NCBI RefSeq assembly: GCF_000331105.1 | Contig: NC_020054.1 | Span: 1,229,698-1,293,697 of the forward strand | Length of the DNA: 64,000 bases | From: Fibrella aestuarina BUZ 2 | Lineage (GTDB): Bacteria; Bacteroidota; Bacteroidia; Cytophagales; Spirosomataceae | Reading direction: 5' to 3' | Shown here: one piece after another, positions 10,643-19,300 of the stretch | Position numbering within the stretch: position 1 is the stretch's first letter | How the letters are laid out: each line of letters opens with the position of its first letter | Notes under the pieces: generated by a model | What the model saw: the letters and a program-made list of their open reading frames with translations, nothing else | Told to the model about the DNA's origin: nothing | Database searches by the model: none | Translations under genes and position numbers: made by a program

Positions 10643-10663
10643 TTGCATCTAGGCTGCGTTCGA

Positions 10664-10915
10664 TCAGGCTTCGGAATGCACCGAAGAATCTGCCGATTTA
10701 TAGCTAACGTCGATACTCATTTGCTCGATAACACGCTCGGCCATCAATACCGCACCGCGCAACGCACCGAACACCATGCACAAAGGCAAAATGATGGGCA
10801 GGAAGAGAATCCACTGCAGCATCATGTACAACCGGATCGTTTTCATCTCTGTAGGCTTTTGAGGGTTTGGCACTGAAAAAGAGTTCATTAAACTTCTTTT
10901 CAAATGCCGTGCCAA
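10664..10915 (-). CDS. Small single-span membrane protein of unknown function
   Basis: 83 residues (or 74 from an internal ATG at 10888) with one strongly hydrophobic segment, MLQWILFLPIILPLCMVFGA, flanked by a basic N-terminal part and an acidic/serine-rich tail. I do not recognise the family. The gene is supported by a well-placed promoter (TAACTTTG with TTG 20 nt upstream) and by the terminator after its stop. It is likely an inner-membrane protein. Confidence 0.6.
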   Translation of the reverse strand: MARHLKRSLMNSFSVPNPQKPTEMKTIRLYMMLQWILFLPIILPLCMVFGALRGAVLMAERVIEQMSIDVSYKSADSSVHSEA

Positions 10916-10945
10916 TTGTGTTACGGTATAACTAATTTATTACGT

Positions 10946-10976
10946 CAAAGTTAATCTTGGCATAGTGCAAATGCAA
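10946..10976 (-). promoter_or_regulatory. Promoter of the small membrane-protein gene
   Basis: On the minus strand the -7 element TAACTTTG (10946-10953) is preceded by TTG (10974-10976) at a 20-nt spacing, close to the Bacteroidota TTTG-N19-TAnnTTTG consensus. The predicted start lies about 20-25 nt before the first ATG. Confidence 0.65.
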
Positions 10977-11112
10977 GCCTCGAACAATCAAATTATGCTA
11001 TTTTCTTTCTTGTTAACTACCCCACAAACAAAAAAAGTTTTACTAGCATTAAGGTATAAGTAAAAACATTTATGTAAAAACATCAGGTTTTTCGTAAACT
11101 ATTAAAATGGAC

Positions 11113-11141
11113 TTGCGTCAAGGCCGGTTGCACTATATTTG
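11113..11141 (+). promoter_or_regulatory. Promoter of the small His-motif gene, nearly leaderless
   Basis: TTG (11113-11115), 18-nt spacer, TATATTTG (11134-11141). The ATG at 11152 follows only 10 nt after the -7 element, so the mRNA leader would be a few nucleotides at most. Confidence 0.65.
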
Positions 11142-11151
11142 ACCGATAACT

Positions 11152-11517
11152 ATGCGCAACCGACGTTTATATCGTTCCACGGTGGCCCGGCTCCTGTTGC
11201 TGGTTCAGCTGTTCATGCTGACCAACACAGTGGTCTTCCGCCATGCACACCGTTTACCCGACGGGACGATTGTCGTTCACGCTCACCCCTTTCTGCCTAA
11301 GGCCAACGGGCCTGTTCAGCCCAACGACCATACCCGGCAGCAACTGGTCTGGCTCGATGCGATGACCGACGCGTGTTATCCGTTTACGGAGCCGACTTTT
11401 TTCGTCTTCCAGGCTCCGATCTCGCCGTTATTCCCGGCCCCGGCTACGACCCTGGCTGAGTCGGCACATTCCGTTGCCTTTACCTGCTTCTCGCATCGGG
11501 GTCCCCCGTTGGTATAG
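11152..11517 (+). CDS. Small exported protein with HAH motifs, next to a TonB receptor
   Basis: 121 residues. An N-terminal signal/anchor (LLLLVQLFMLTNTVVF) is followed by two histidine clusters, HAHRLPDG and VHAHPF, then a proline-rich tail. I have no firm family name. The His-x-His clusters could bind a metal ion or haem, and the TonB receptor starting 97 nt downstream on the same strand suggests an accessory role in uptake of such a ligand. That role is inferred from context only. The ATG is set by the promoter immediately upstream; the next Met would remove part of the signal sequence. Confidence 0.6.
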   Translation: MRNRRLYRSTVARLLLLVQLFMLTNTVVFRHAHRLPDGTIVVHAHPFLPKANGPVQPNDHTRQQLVWLDAMTDACYPFTEPTFFVFQAPISPLFPAPATTLAESAHSVAFTCFSHRGPPLV

Positions 11518-11614
11518 TTCCTTCTAGTATGGCTCAGTGGTACAGGTCCCATCGGCATGATTGGGTTGATCTGCGCCCTTGCCTATTGACTATCAACCAA
11601 GACATCCCGAATGC

Positions 11615-14038
11615 ATGAAACTGTTACTCCTCCTGGTAGCCTTTATTGGGCTGCCTGTCTCTATATGTAGTGCCCAGAATACCCTGACTGGAAAAGTCAC
11701 GCACGGCGAACGCGTTGGCGAGGCCGTAATCGGCGCCGCGATCTACCTGCCTGACCTGCGCTTGGGTGCCACCACCGATGTGAACGGCAGCTATCGCCTT
11801 ACCAACCTGCCCGCGGGTACGTTTACGGTGCAGGTAAGCTACATTTCCCACAAAACCCTGGTGCAGACCGTTACCATACAGGGCGAGACGGCTAAGGATT
11901 TTGTGATGGAAAACAGCTCGCAGATGCTCGAAGAAGTGATCGTGTCGGGCGCGGCTACCAAAACCATTATCCGCGAAAGCCCTGTGCCTATTACGGCGCT
12001 ATCCCAACTGCGGATGCTGCAGCAAAGCTCAACCAACCTGATCGACGCGGTGGCCAAACTGCCGGGCATGTCGCAGGTGACGACGGGCGCGGGTCTCAGT
12101 AAGCCCATCATCCGGGGGCTGGGTTTCAACCGGGTCATCACCATGCACGATGGCATCCGGCAGGAAGACAACCAATGGGGCGAAGAACACAGCATTCAAC
12201 TGGACGAATACGCCATCGACCGGTACGAGATTATCCGGGGGGCGGGTAGCCTGATGTACGGCTCGGATGGGCTGGGTGGTGTGGTCACGGCGCTCTCGGC
12301 CCGGCCCGTTGAAGAGGGTAAAGTGCGCGGGCGGTTGCTCACCAACTACCAAACCAACCACAACCTGCTGGGTGCCTCGGTGCAGGCGGCTGGCAACCAG
12401 AATGGCTTCGTCTGGCAGGGAGTCGTGTCCACCAAATCGTCGGCCAATTACCGCAACCGGGCCGACGGGCGGGTGTTCGCCTCGAACTACGCCGACGTGA
12501 TTGATATCAGTGGATTTATCGGCCTGAACAAGAAGTGGGGTTACTCGCGGCTCTATTTCCTGCGCACCGATCAGCGATTTAACATCATCAACGGCACGCG
12601 CGATTCGCTGACGGGGCGCTTCACCACCACGTCTGTGCGGGTAGACGGTACACAGGCCGACCGTCCCGTTACGGATAGCGAGCTGAACAGCCGTGACTTT
12701 TTGCCCTACAATTCGCAGCATCTGATCAACGGCAAAGTCTCCCTCAACAACCTCTTTCAGTTTCGCAACGGCGGCGCGCTGACCCTCAACCTGAGCCATG
12801 CCCGCAACAGCCGCGACGAGTTTGCCGACATCGTTCGGCCCAATCAGGCTCAGTTGGGGCTGCGGTTATTCACGAATTACGTTGACCTGCGGTATAACCT
12901 GCCGACGCGCCACAACTGGGAGATCACGCTCGGCAGCAACGGCATGCAGCAGGCGCTGGACAATCAGGGCTACCAGGCGCTGTACCCAAACTACGATCTG
13001 TTTGATCTGGGCGGGTTTGTGTTTTTCAAGAAGAACATCGACAAGCTGAAAATCAGCGGCGGGGTACGTTACGATGGACGCTCGCTGCGCATTGGGGCGC
13101 TCTATGCCGATGCCGACGGGGCTTTCCAGGTACGTTCGCAGGGGCCGGGTAGTCAGCGGTTTGCGGGCGCCGATAAATCGTACAGCAACGTGTCGGCGAG
13201 TTTGGGGGCGGTTTACTCGCTCACGGATCGGCTGAACATCCGCGCCAACGTGTCGCGCGGGTTTCGGGCGCCAACCGTGCCCGAGCTGTCGTCAAATGGC
13301 GTACACGCAGGTACGTTCCGGTATGAGATCGGCAAGCTCGACGCCGTACCGGAGGTGGCCTATCAGGGCGATTTAGGCTTTACCTACGAAAGCCCCAACT
13401 GGTATGTCGACTTTAGCCTGTTTCAGAATAGCATTCAGAATTACGTGTATTCGGAGCGGGTGCAGACGACGGCGGGCATCGATTCATTGTTTCAGGGGAA
13501 CGTACCTGTGTATCGCTATGCGCAGGGTAACGCCCGCTTGCAGGGGATGGAGGGTACCGTGACGTTCAACCCGGCGGCAGCCCGGTGGTTCTCGCTGACG
13601 CAAACCTATTCGGCGGTATTTGGCCGAAACCTGTCGGCGGTGGCGGAGAATGCGCAATACCTACCCTTTATGCCCGCTCCCCGCTGGGTGAGTCAGCTTC
13701 GCCTGACGCGCGACCGGATCAAATCGCGGTTCCGTAACCTGTATGCGACCCTTGACGTAGAAGTGACGCAGCGGCAGGACCGGTTTCTGGCGGCCTACAA
13801 CACCGAAACGGCCACGCCCGGCTACACGCTCGTGCACGTCGGGGCGGGCGCTGACGTCACGGGAAACCAGAAGCAGACGCTGTTTTCGGTGTTTCTATCA
13901 GCCAACAACCTGTTCGACGTGATCTATCAAGCTCACCAGAGCCGCCTTAAGTACCTCGACGTCAACAACGCGACGGGCCGGGTAGGCGTGTTCAACATGG
14001 GTCGTAACGTGAGCCTGAAAGTGGTGGTGCCCTTCTAA
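11615..14038 (+). CDS. TonB-dependent outer-membrane receptor with carboxypeptidase-regulatory-like N-terminus
   Basis: A 807-residue receptor. The start used is the ATG at 11615 (MKLLLLLVAFIG), which gives a clean signal peptide ending at CSAQ; an upstream TTG frame only adds a hydrophilic leader. After the signal come a CarboxypepD_reg-like domain (about residues 20-105), the plug (GAATKTIIRESPVPIT, KPIIRGLGFNRV, IIRGAGSLMYGSDGLGGVV) and a beta-barrel ending in Phe (LKVVVPF), as needed for BAM insertion. No SusD partner follows, so it is a stand-alone transporter (metal chelate, haem or similar) and not a polysaccharide system. The preceding HAH-motif gene is the likely partner. Confidence 0.92.
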   Translation: MKLLLLLVAFIGLPVSICSAQNTLTGKVTHGERVGEAVIGAAIYLPDLRLGATTDVNGSYRLTNLPAGTFTVQVSYISHKTLVQTVTIQGETAKDFVMENSSQMLEEVIVSGAATKTIIRESPVPITALSQLRMLQQSSTNLIDAVAKLPGMSQVTTGAGLSKPIIRGLGFNRVITMHDGIRQEDNQWGEEHSIQLDEYAIDRYEIIRGAGSLMYGSDGLGGVVTALSARPVEEGKVRGRLLTNYQTNHNLLGASVQAAGNQNGFVWQGVVSTKSSANYRNRADGRVFASNYADVIDISGFIGLNKKWGYSRLYFLRTDQRFNIINGTRDSLTGRFTTTSVRVDGTQADRPVTDSELNSRDFLPYNSQHLINGKVSLNNLFQFRNGGALTLNLSHARNSRDEFADIVRPNQAQLGLRLFTNYVDLRYNLPTRHNWEITLGSNGMQQALDNQGYQALYPNYDLFDLGGFVFFKKNIDKLKISGGVRYDGRSLRIGALYADADGAFQVRSQGPGSQRFAGADKSYSNVSASLGAVYSLTDRLNIRANVSRGFRAPTVPELSSNGVHAGTFRYEIGKLDAVPEVAYQGDLGFTYESPNWYVDFSLFQNSIQNYVYSERVQTTAGIDSLFQGNVPVYRYAQGNARLQGMEGTVTFNPAAARWFSLTQTYSAVFGRNLSAVAENAQYLPFMPAPRWVSQLRLTRDRIKSRFRNLYATLDVEVTQRQDRFLAAYNTETATPGYTLVHVGAGADVTGNQKQTLFSVFLSANNLFDVIYQAHQSRLKYLDVNNATGRVGVFNMGRNVSLKVVVPF

Positions 14039-14097
14039 GATTAACGTTTGCGCGCGGGCTGGTGTTGAGTAACTTACGGGCATAAACCGTGCAGATC

Positions 14098-14437
14098 ATG
14101 ACCGTAGCTGATAAACTTCCTGCATGAAGAGCATTTGGCCTAGCTACTTGATGCTGTACAGGCTACACTTTTCGGCGAGCCGATGTACCCTTCCGTCGCT
14201 GACAAAGCAGCCGTCTATTGCTATACTATCATCTGCAATCACGTCTTCTCTGACGGAAATAAACGAACTGGCCTTGGGTCGGCGCTCAACTTTCTGTTGG
14301 TGTTGGCTAACGGCTGGCAAATAAAGTTGTCCGTGCAACCCGATACCGTCACCAGCTATATACTGGACCTGGCGTCGGGACAATCGAGTTTGGAGGCGTG
14401 CTGGGCGTGGTTTGCGGCGAATGCGGTACCCTTGTAG
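14098..14437 (+). pseudogene. Degenerate Doc/Fic-type toxin gene
   Basis: The intact 3' part (from 14183) encodes a Doc C-terminal half with the family motif in variant form, NHVFSDGNKRTG (usually NHPF-x-DGNKRT), and a tail ending WFAANAVPL. The 5' part is broken. An ATG at 14098 gives MTVAD, then a one-base frame shift is needed to read FLHEEHLA. That frame meets a TAG at 14142-14144 before LLDAVQATLFGEPMYPS. The GG-x-GIRD block expected between the two parts in Doc proteins is missing. No Phd-like antitoxin is seen next to it. The locus is best read as a dead toxin with frameshift, nonsense and deletion. Confidence 0.75.
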
Positions 14438-14468
14438 CCGCCCGAACGTTACGGGGCGCTGCCTTGTT

Positions 14469-14498
14469 TTGTGGGGTAGCGGGTTGTCTCTACTTTTG
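14469..14498 (+). promoter_or_regulatory. panD: Promoter of panD
   Basis: TTG (14469-14471), exact 19-nt spacer, TACTTTTG (14491-14498), a full match to the Bacteroidota promoter pattern. The ATG follows 32 nt after the -7 element. Confidence 0.7.
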
Positions 14499-14530
14499 CC
14501 GGGCTGAAGACGGCCCATCAACAACGAACC

Positions 14531-14902
14531 ATGTTGCTTACCTTAATGAAATCGAAGTTGCACCGCGTAAAGGTCACTCAGGCTGAGTTGAACTACGTGG
14601 GCAGCATCACCATCGACGAAGATCTGATGGACGCCGCAGGGCTGCTCGAAAACGAGCAGGTACACATTGTGAACAACAATAACGGCGAGCGGCTGATTAC
14701 GTACGTCATTAAAGGCGAACGCGGCACGGGCATCATCTGCCTTAACGGGGCCGCGGCCCGCCGTGCGCAACCGGGCGATGTCATCATCATTATCGCCTAT
14801 TGCACCCTGACGGCCGACGAGGCGAAAACGCACAAGCCATTGGTTGTTTTCCCCGACGAAAACAATCGGCTCGTCACGGGCGGTCAGGCAGCGAGGGGAT
14901 AA
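14531..14902 (+). CDS. panD: Aspartate 1-decarboxylase proenzyme
   Basis: It makes beta-alanine for pantothenate from L-aspartate. The 123-residue proenzyme contains the self-cleavage site GSITID (Gly-Ser bond near residue 29), from which the pyruvoyl cofactor forms. The beta-barrel landmarks [36 protein letters not shown] and GDVIIIIAY are present. The first five residues (MLLTL) precede the usual Met of other PanD proteins (MKSKLHRV), so the ATG at 14546 is an alternative start. It has its own promoter. Confidence 0.96.
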   Translation: MLLTLMKSKLHRVKVTQAELNYVGSITIDEDLMDAAGLLENEQVHIVNNNNGERLITYVIKGERGTGIICLNGAAARRAQPGDVIIIIAYCTLTADEAKTHKPLVVFPDENNRLVTGGQAARG

Positions 14903-14982
14903 ACTAGCGCGGGGCAGGAAGCAGGGTTTGCAGGGTGAGCTTTCGCACTTACCCCCAGCTCCGTGCTCCCTGCCTCAGGCTA

Positions 14983-15192
14983 TTAATGGTTCGGGCAGCC
15001 GCAGTCTTTCTTGCGGAACAGGCCCCAGAGGAAACCGCGCTTCCGACGGTAGCCTTTTCGTTTGCGTTTAAAAATGGCTTCTTCTTTTGCCTTGACGGTC
15101 AGCTCGGAAGGAGCAGAAGCATAGGCTAGGGCCGGCGCCTCGACCATGGTCAGCAGAGCCGTAAGCAGGAGTACCAGAGCGGTCAATTTCAT
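14983..15192 (-). CDS. Small very basic exported protein
   Basis: 69 residues from the ATG at 15192. A signal peptide (MKLTALVLLLTALLTMVEAP...AYA) is followed by a short mature part dense in Lys/Arg (FKRKRKGYRRKR) and ending in KKDCGCPNH. A longer frame begins further upstream, but only this start yields a signal peptide. I recognise no named family. The paired cysteines and extreme basicity are the notable points. It lies 85 nt downstream of the SRA-domain gene on the same strand. Confidence 0.6.
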   Translation of the reverse strand: MKLTALVLLLTALLTMVEAPALAYASAPSELTVKAKEEAIFKRKRKGYRRKRGFLWGLFRKKDCGCPNH

Positions 15193-15277
15193 GTTGATTG
15201 CGATTACGAAGCCGTACCTAACTAACGCAAAAAGCAGGCCGACCGTTACGCTGTTGGTGCGCTTTTCTAGGGTACGA

Positions 15278-15757
15278 TCAACCGGCCCGGTCAGGTACGA
15301 GTCGTTCCAGGTAAAATAGCCAGATCCAGAAGCCCGCCTTCCCCCGAACGCGCTCGTAAGAACGTACCTGAAAAAGGCCCTCGTAGCGGTATCCCTCGGT
15401 GGGAGCATGTTCATTGCGAAGCGTTGCCCCGCGGATCAGCCGTACGGGGTGCCCCAACGCCACGTTCCGAAGCAGCGCCATATTGTAAGCGTCGAGCGTT
15501 TGGTCGGCAATCTGCTTTCCAGTTTTCTGGTCGCGGCCTCCATGACCGGCATACCAGATACGATCGCCGGCGTCGATGTCGTCTTCATACATCCCGGCCA
15601 GAATAATCGAATCGGCTCCGTGTGCTGACGTACCGCTGATGCCCGCCCGGCGCGGACGATGCAGACCGCTGAGCGACAACGCAATGCGGTTGGCGAAGGT
15701 GTCGCCGGGCCTGAAGTCGTTGAGCGGAATAGGGGGCTGTCGGTTGTCCTGTGGCAT
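15278..15757 (-). CDS. Stand-alone YDG/SRA-domain protein
   Basis: About 160 residues occupied almost wholly by one YDG/SRA domain: PGDTFANRIALSLSGLHRP, then GISGTSAHGADSIILAGMYED, YAGHGGRDQKTGKQIADQ, and a Leu-Asn-Val-Ala pattern before GHPVRLIRG. In eukaryotic UHRF1 and in bacterial SRA-nucleases this fold flips and reads modified cytosine. Bacterial relatives are often fused to an HNH nuclease. Here no nuclease domain or adjacent restriction gene is seen. The start is taken at ATG 15757; ATG 15763 adds two residues. Likely function is recognition of modified DNA; its partner is unknown. Confidence 0.85.
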   Translation of the reverse strand: MPQDNRQPPIPLNDFRPGDTFANRIALSLSGLHRPRRAGISGTSAHGADSIILAGMYEDDIDAGDRIWYAGHGGRDQKTGKQIADQTLDAYNMALLRNVALGHPVRLIRGATLRNEHAPTEGYRYEGLFQVRSYERVRGKAGFWIWLFYLERLVPDRAG

Positions 15758-15771
15758 AAGCAATCAACAAA

Positions 15772-15797
15772 AAATCCCGGCTAATAGACCGGGATTC
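15772..15797 (-). terminator. Terminator of the Tyr-rich lipoprotein gene
   Basis: An 8-bp stem AATCCCGG/CCGGGATT (15773-15780 with 15789-15796), followed on the minus strand by a run of six T. It separates the lipoprotein gene from the SRA gene. Confidence 0.75.
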
Positions 15798-15818
15798 TGT
15801 GCTTAGTGTGCCTGAAGG

Positions 15819-16094
15819 CTAGCGCCAACCGCGCCGCCCGCCATTGCCGTAGCGTGGCGCGTTATAATAGCGAGGCGCATTGTATCGGTAACTGTAATAA
15901 GGTCGACGATAATAGGCCCGCGGCGGTGGGGCTACATAAACCCGTGGCCGGTAATAGGGACGAGCGCCGTAGTAACCATACGCAGGTCCATAGGGTGGGC
16001 CGCTGCGAACGCCTACGTAAGACGGGCCACAACTCCAGAGTGTCGCAGCGAGCAGCAGAGTCAGCGCCGCATAGAGCATTGGTCTGTTTTTCAT
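15819..16094 (-). CDS. Tyr/Arg/Pro-rich small lipoprotein
   Basis: 91 residues from the ATG at 16094. The lipobox LWSC makes it a lipoprotein. The mature part is low complexity, made of repeated Tyr, Arg, Pro, Gly and Asn (RPYYRPRVYVAPPPRAYY, YNAPRYYNAPRYGNGGRR). No fold is predicted by eye. Comparable short Tyr/Arg-rich surface lipoproteins are common in Bacteroidota but have no assigned function. It is a single-gene unit with its own terminator. Confidence 0.75.
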   Translation of the reverse strand: MKNRPMLYAALTLLLAATLWSCGPSYVGVRSGPPYGPAYGYYGARPYYRPRVYVAPPPRAYYRRPYYSYRYNAPRYYNAPRYGNGGRRGWR

Positions 16095-16322
16095 AGCCAC
16101 AGCCCAGCCGGGAGAATGTGGAACTTACCAGTCGGGCTACTCCATATAACACACGGCCGCTAAAAATGATTTTCGATGGATCCATTCTAATAAAGTTATA
16201 ATTCGGGGGGAGCCGGGCCTCCAACCTTTCCCACAACCTCATACTCCTAGTTACGTAAACCCACCTGTGCCAACTAAACGTTGAGCCCTCAACGTTGTCT
16301 TAACCACGTAACCGTACGTCAA

Positions 16323-19300
16323 ATGTCTGTTCATCTCACCTTCCTGCGCGTGTTTTTAGTGGGCCCCTGGCTGTGGCTGTTGTCGTTGCCCGGCCCGGTC
16401 CGGCACGCCCATGCCCCCATGATCGATTACCCAACCGAGTGGCGTAAAGCCGACTCGCTGATGGCCAAAGGGCTCCCTAAATCGGCCCTGGAAATTGCCG
16501 ATCGCCTGTATGCGGAGGCGAAAAAAACCAATAACCAGCCCCAACTGCTAAAAGCGGCAATGCGGCGCGTGGTCTTCCGAACGCAGGCGGCCAAAGACGA
16601 AGAAACGTACGTTACGCTGACGCGTGAACTGACCACCGATATTGCCGAAACCAACGGTGCGACCCGTGCCGTACTCCAATCGGTGCTGGCCGACGTATAC
16701 TGGCAATTCTACCAGAACAACCGCTACCGGTTCTTCAACCGCACCAGCACCGCGCCCGGCGCCGACGTGGCCGGCCCCGACTCGACCGACGTCAGCACCG
16801 ACCCACGTACCTGGGATACGCGCCGCCTGATGCAAACCATCACGACACTCTACAAAGCGTCTGTGCAGCCCGCGGTGTTGCAAAAAACGCCCCTCACCGC
16901 CTATGACGCCATCCTGACGCCGGGCAACAACGCGGGTCGGCAATTGCGCCCTACGCTCTATGATGTGCTGGCGCAACGGGCCATCAGCTTCTTTGCCAAC
17001 TCGGAAAACGACCTGACTAAGCCAATCAACGCGTTCGGTCTGAACGATCCCACGTACCTGAGCGATCCCGAAACGTTCGCTGGTAAAGCGCTACCCACTA
17101 CCGATACGCTGTCGGGGAAATACCAGGCGCTGGCCCTCTATCAGCAATTGATACGAATTCACCAGGCCGACAAAGACCCGCTGGCACTGGCTGTGACCGA
17201 CGTCGATCGACTGCTGTTTGTGAGCCAGTCAGGTACGTTGCCCAACGAGCGCGACCTGATGGGTCAAACGCTCCGGCGGCAGATGGCGCGGTATAAAAAC
17301 CAACCGGCCGAGGCCGAATACGGACTGGCGCTGGTGCAACTGCTGGCTCAACCCGACGGCATCATCCGCAACTACATACGGGGGCGGACCAACGTACCCA
17401 ACACCGGCAATGCGCCCGATTCGGCCCGTCGCTGGGATCGGAAAACCGCCGCCGAACTCGCTCGCGACCTGATTGCCCGCTTCCCCAAAAGCTACCCGGC
17501 GCAACAGGCACAACCGTTGCTCAACAACCTGTATCAGCCCACGCTGTCGGTACAAACCGAAGACGTGAACGAACCCAACAAACCCTTCCGGGCTCGGGTC
17601 GATTTCCAGAACGTAAAAACGCTCTTTTACAAAATACTGCGCCTTACGCCCGACGAACTGCTGAGGCTGGACAACGCGGGTTCCGACGACGATAGCCAGG
17701 ACCGGTGGTTCGCCGCTCTGCAAAAGCACCCAGTTGTCACACAGGGCCAACTTTCCCTACCCGACGACGGCGACCTGCGCGCGCACAGCACCGAAGTGCC
17801 GATGAATGCGCTGCCGCTGGGTCACTATGTGCTGCTAGTTTCCAACGAAGGCCGGTTTGCTAAACCCAGCGACGACCGGGCCGAGATTGTGAGCATTGGC
17901 AAGGTCGTGGTGTCCAATCTGGCGTACGTGCAGGCGGGGGCCAACCAGACGGGTGGACTAACGCTGTATGCAACCAACCGGCAAACGGGCGCGCCAGTAG
18001 CCAATGTGACCGGCACGGTGATGGTGGCGCAGGATCGCTTGGGCCGGTCGAACTACGTAGCGGAAACAACCCGCAAGACCGACGCCCAGGGCCGCTGGGT
18101 ACTGGAACCGGCTCAGGCACCCACTCAGAAAGCCTTTCTGGTCCGGTTTACGAATGGCACCGACGTGCTGGATACACAGGTGTTCTATCGATACGGTCGC
18201 CCTGATCAGCCCGACGCGCCGCAGGATGTGAACCGGGCAGTGATCTTCACGGATCGGGCTATTTACCGGCCGGGGCAATCGATCTTTTTCAAAACGCTCC
18301 TTTATCAGGGCAAAGACAACAACTTTACGGTTCGGGCCAATCAGTCGGTAACGGTTCGGTTCAACGATGCTAACGGCGAAGAGGTCGCTAAAGCTGAACT
18401 GAAAACCAATGAGTTCGGGACGGCCTCAGGTACGTTCACCGCGCCGGTGGGCCGCCTGACGGGGCAGATGACGCTGGTTGTCGACAATGCCGAAGGGGGT
18501 GGGCAGGCGCTGGTCCGGGTCGAAGAATACAAACGCCCCACCTTCGCCGTGGTGGCCGAACCCATGAAGCAGGCGCCTGTGCTGGGGCAGGCGGTCACGG
18601 TGCAGGCCACGGCCAAAACGCTGGCGGGCGCGGTGGTTGACGGGGCCAACGTGACGTATCGCGTAACGCGCACCTACATCCAGCCCTACTGGTACTGGTG
18701 GCGCTCCTACCGGCCCAACGCGGGGCAGGAGCAGGAAATCGCCAACGGCACCGCCACGACCAACGCCGACGGCACCGTGAGCCTGACCTTCACGGCCGTG
18801 CCCGACATGGGCATAGCGAACACCGATAAACCGCGCTTCACCTATACCGTCAGTATCGACGTGACGGACCGGAGCGGCGAAACCCGCAGCACCACGCAAA
18901 CCCTGTCGATTGGCTACACGGCCCTCACGGCGAGCCTGCCGCTGCCCAATCCGGTGCTGACGACCGACAAAAAAGCATACAACGTCGGCCTCACCAATGC
19001 CAGCGGCACATCGGTGACGTTGAAAAGTGGCACGGTTCGCCTCGCCCGGCTGGAACCGCCACGCAACGGCGCCTTACTGCGTAATCGCCTTTGGGAGAAA
19101 CCTGACCGCCCCACGCTGACCCGCGCCGACTTTGAAAAGCAGTTTCCGCTCGATCTGTACGCCGATGAAGACAACCCGGCTACCTGGGCGAAAACGCCCG
19201 TTCGTACCGAACCGGCCAAAGCGGTGTCGCTGGCGGGCCTGACGCCCGGCTTGTATGAAGCAGCCATCGACGCGATCGATTCGACCGGCAAATCGGCGAC

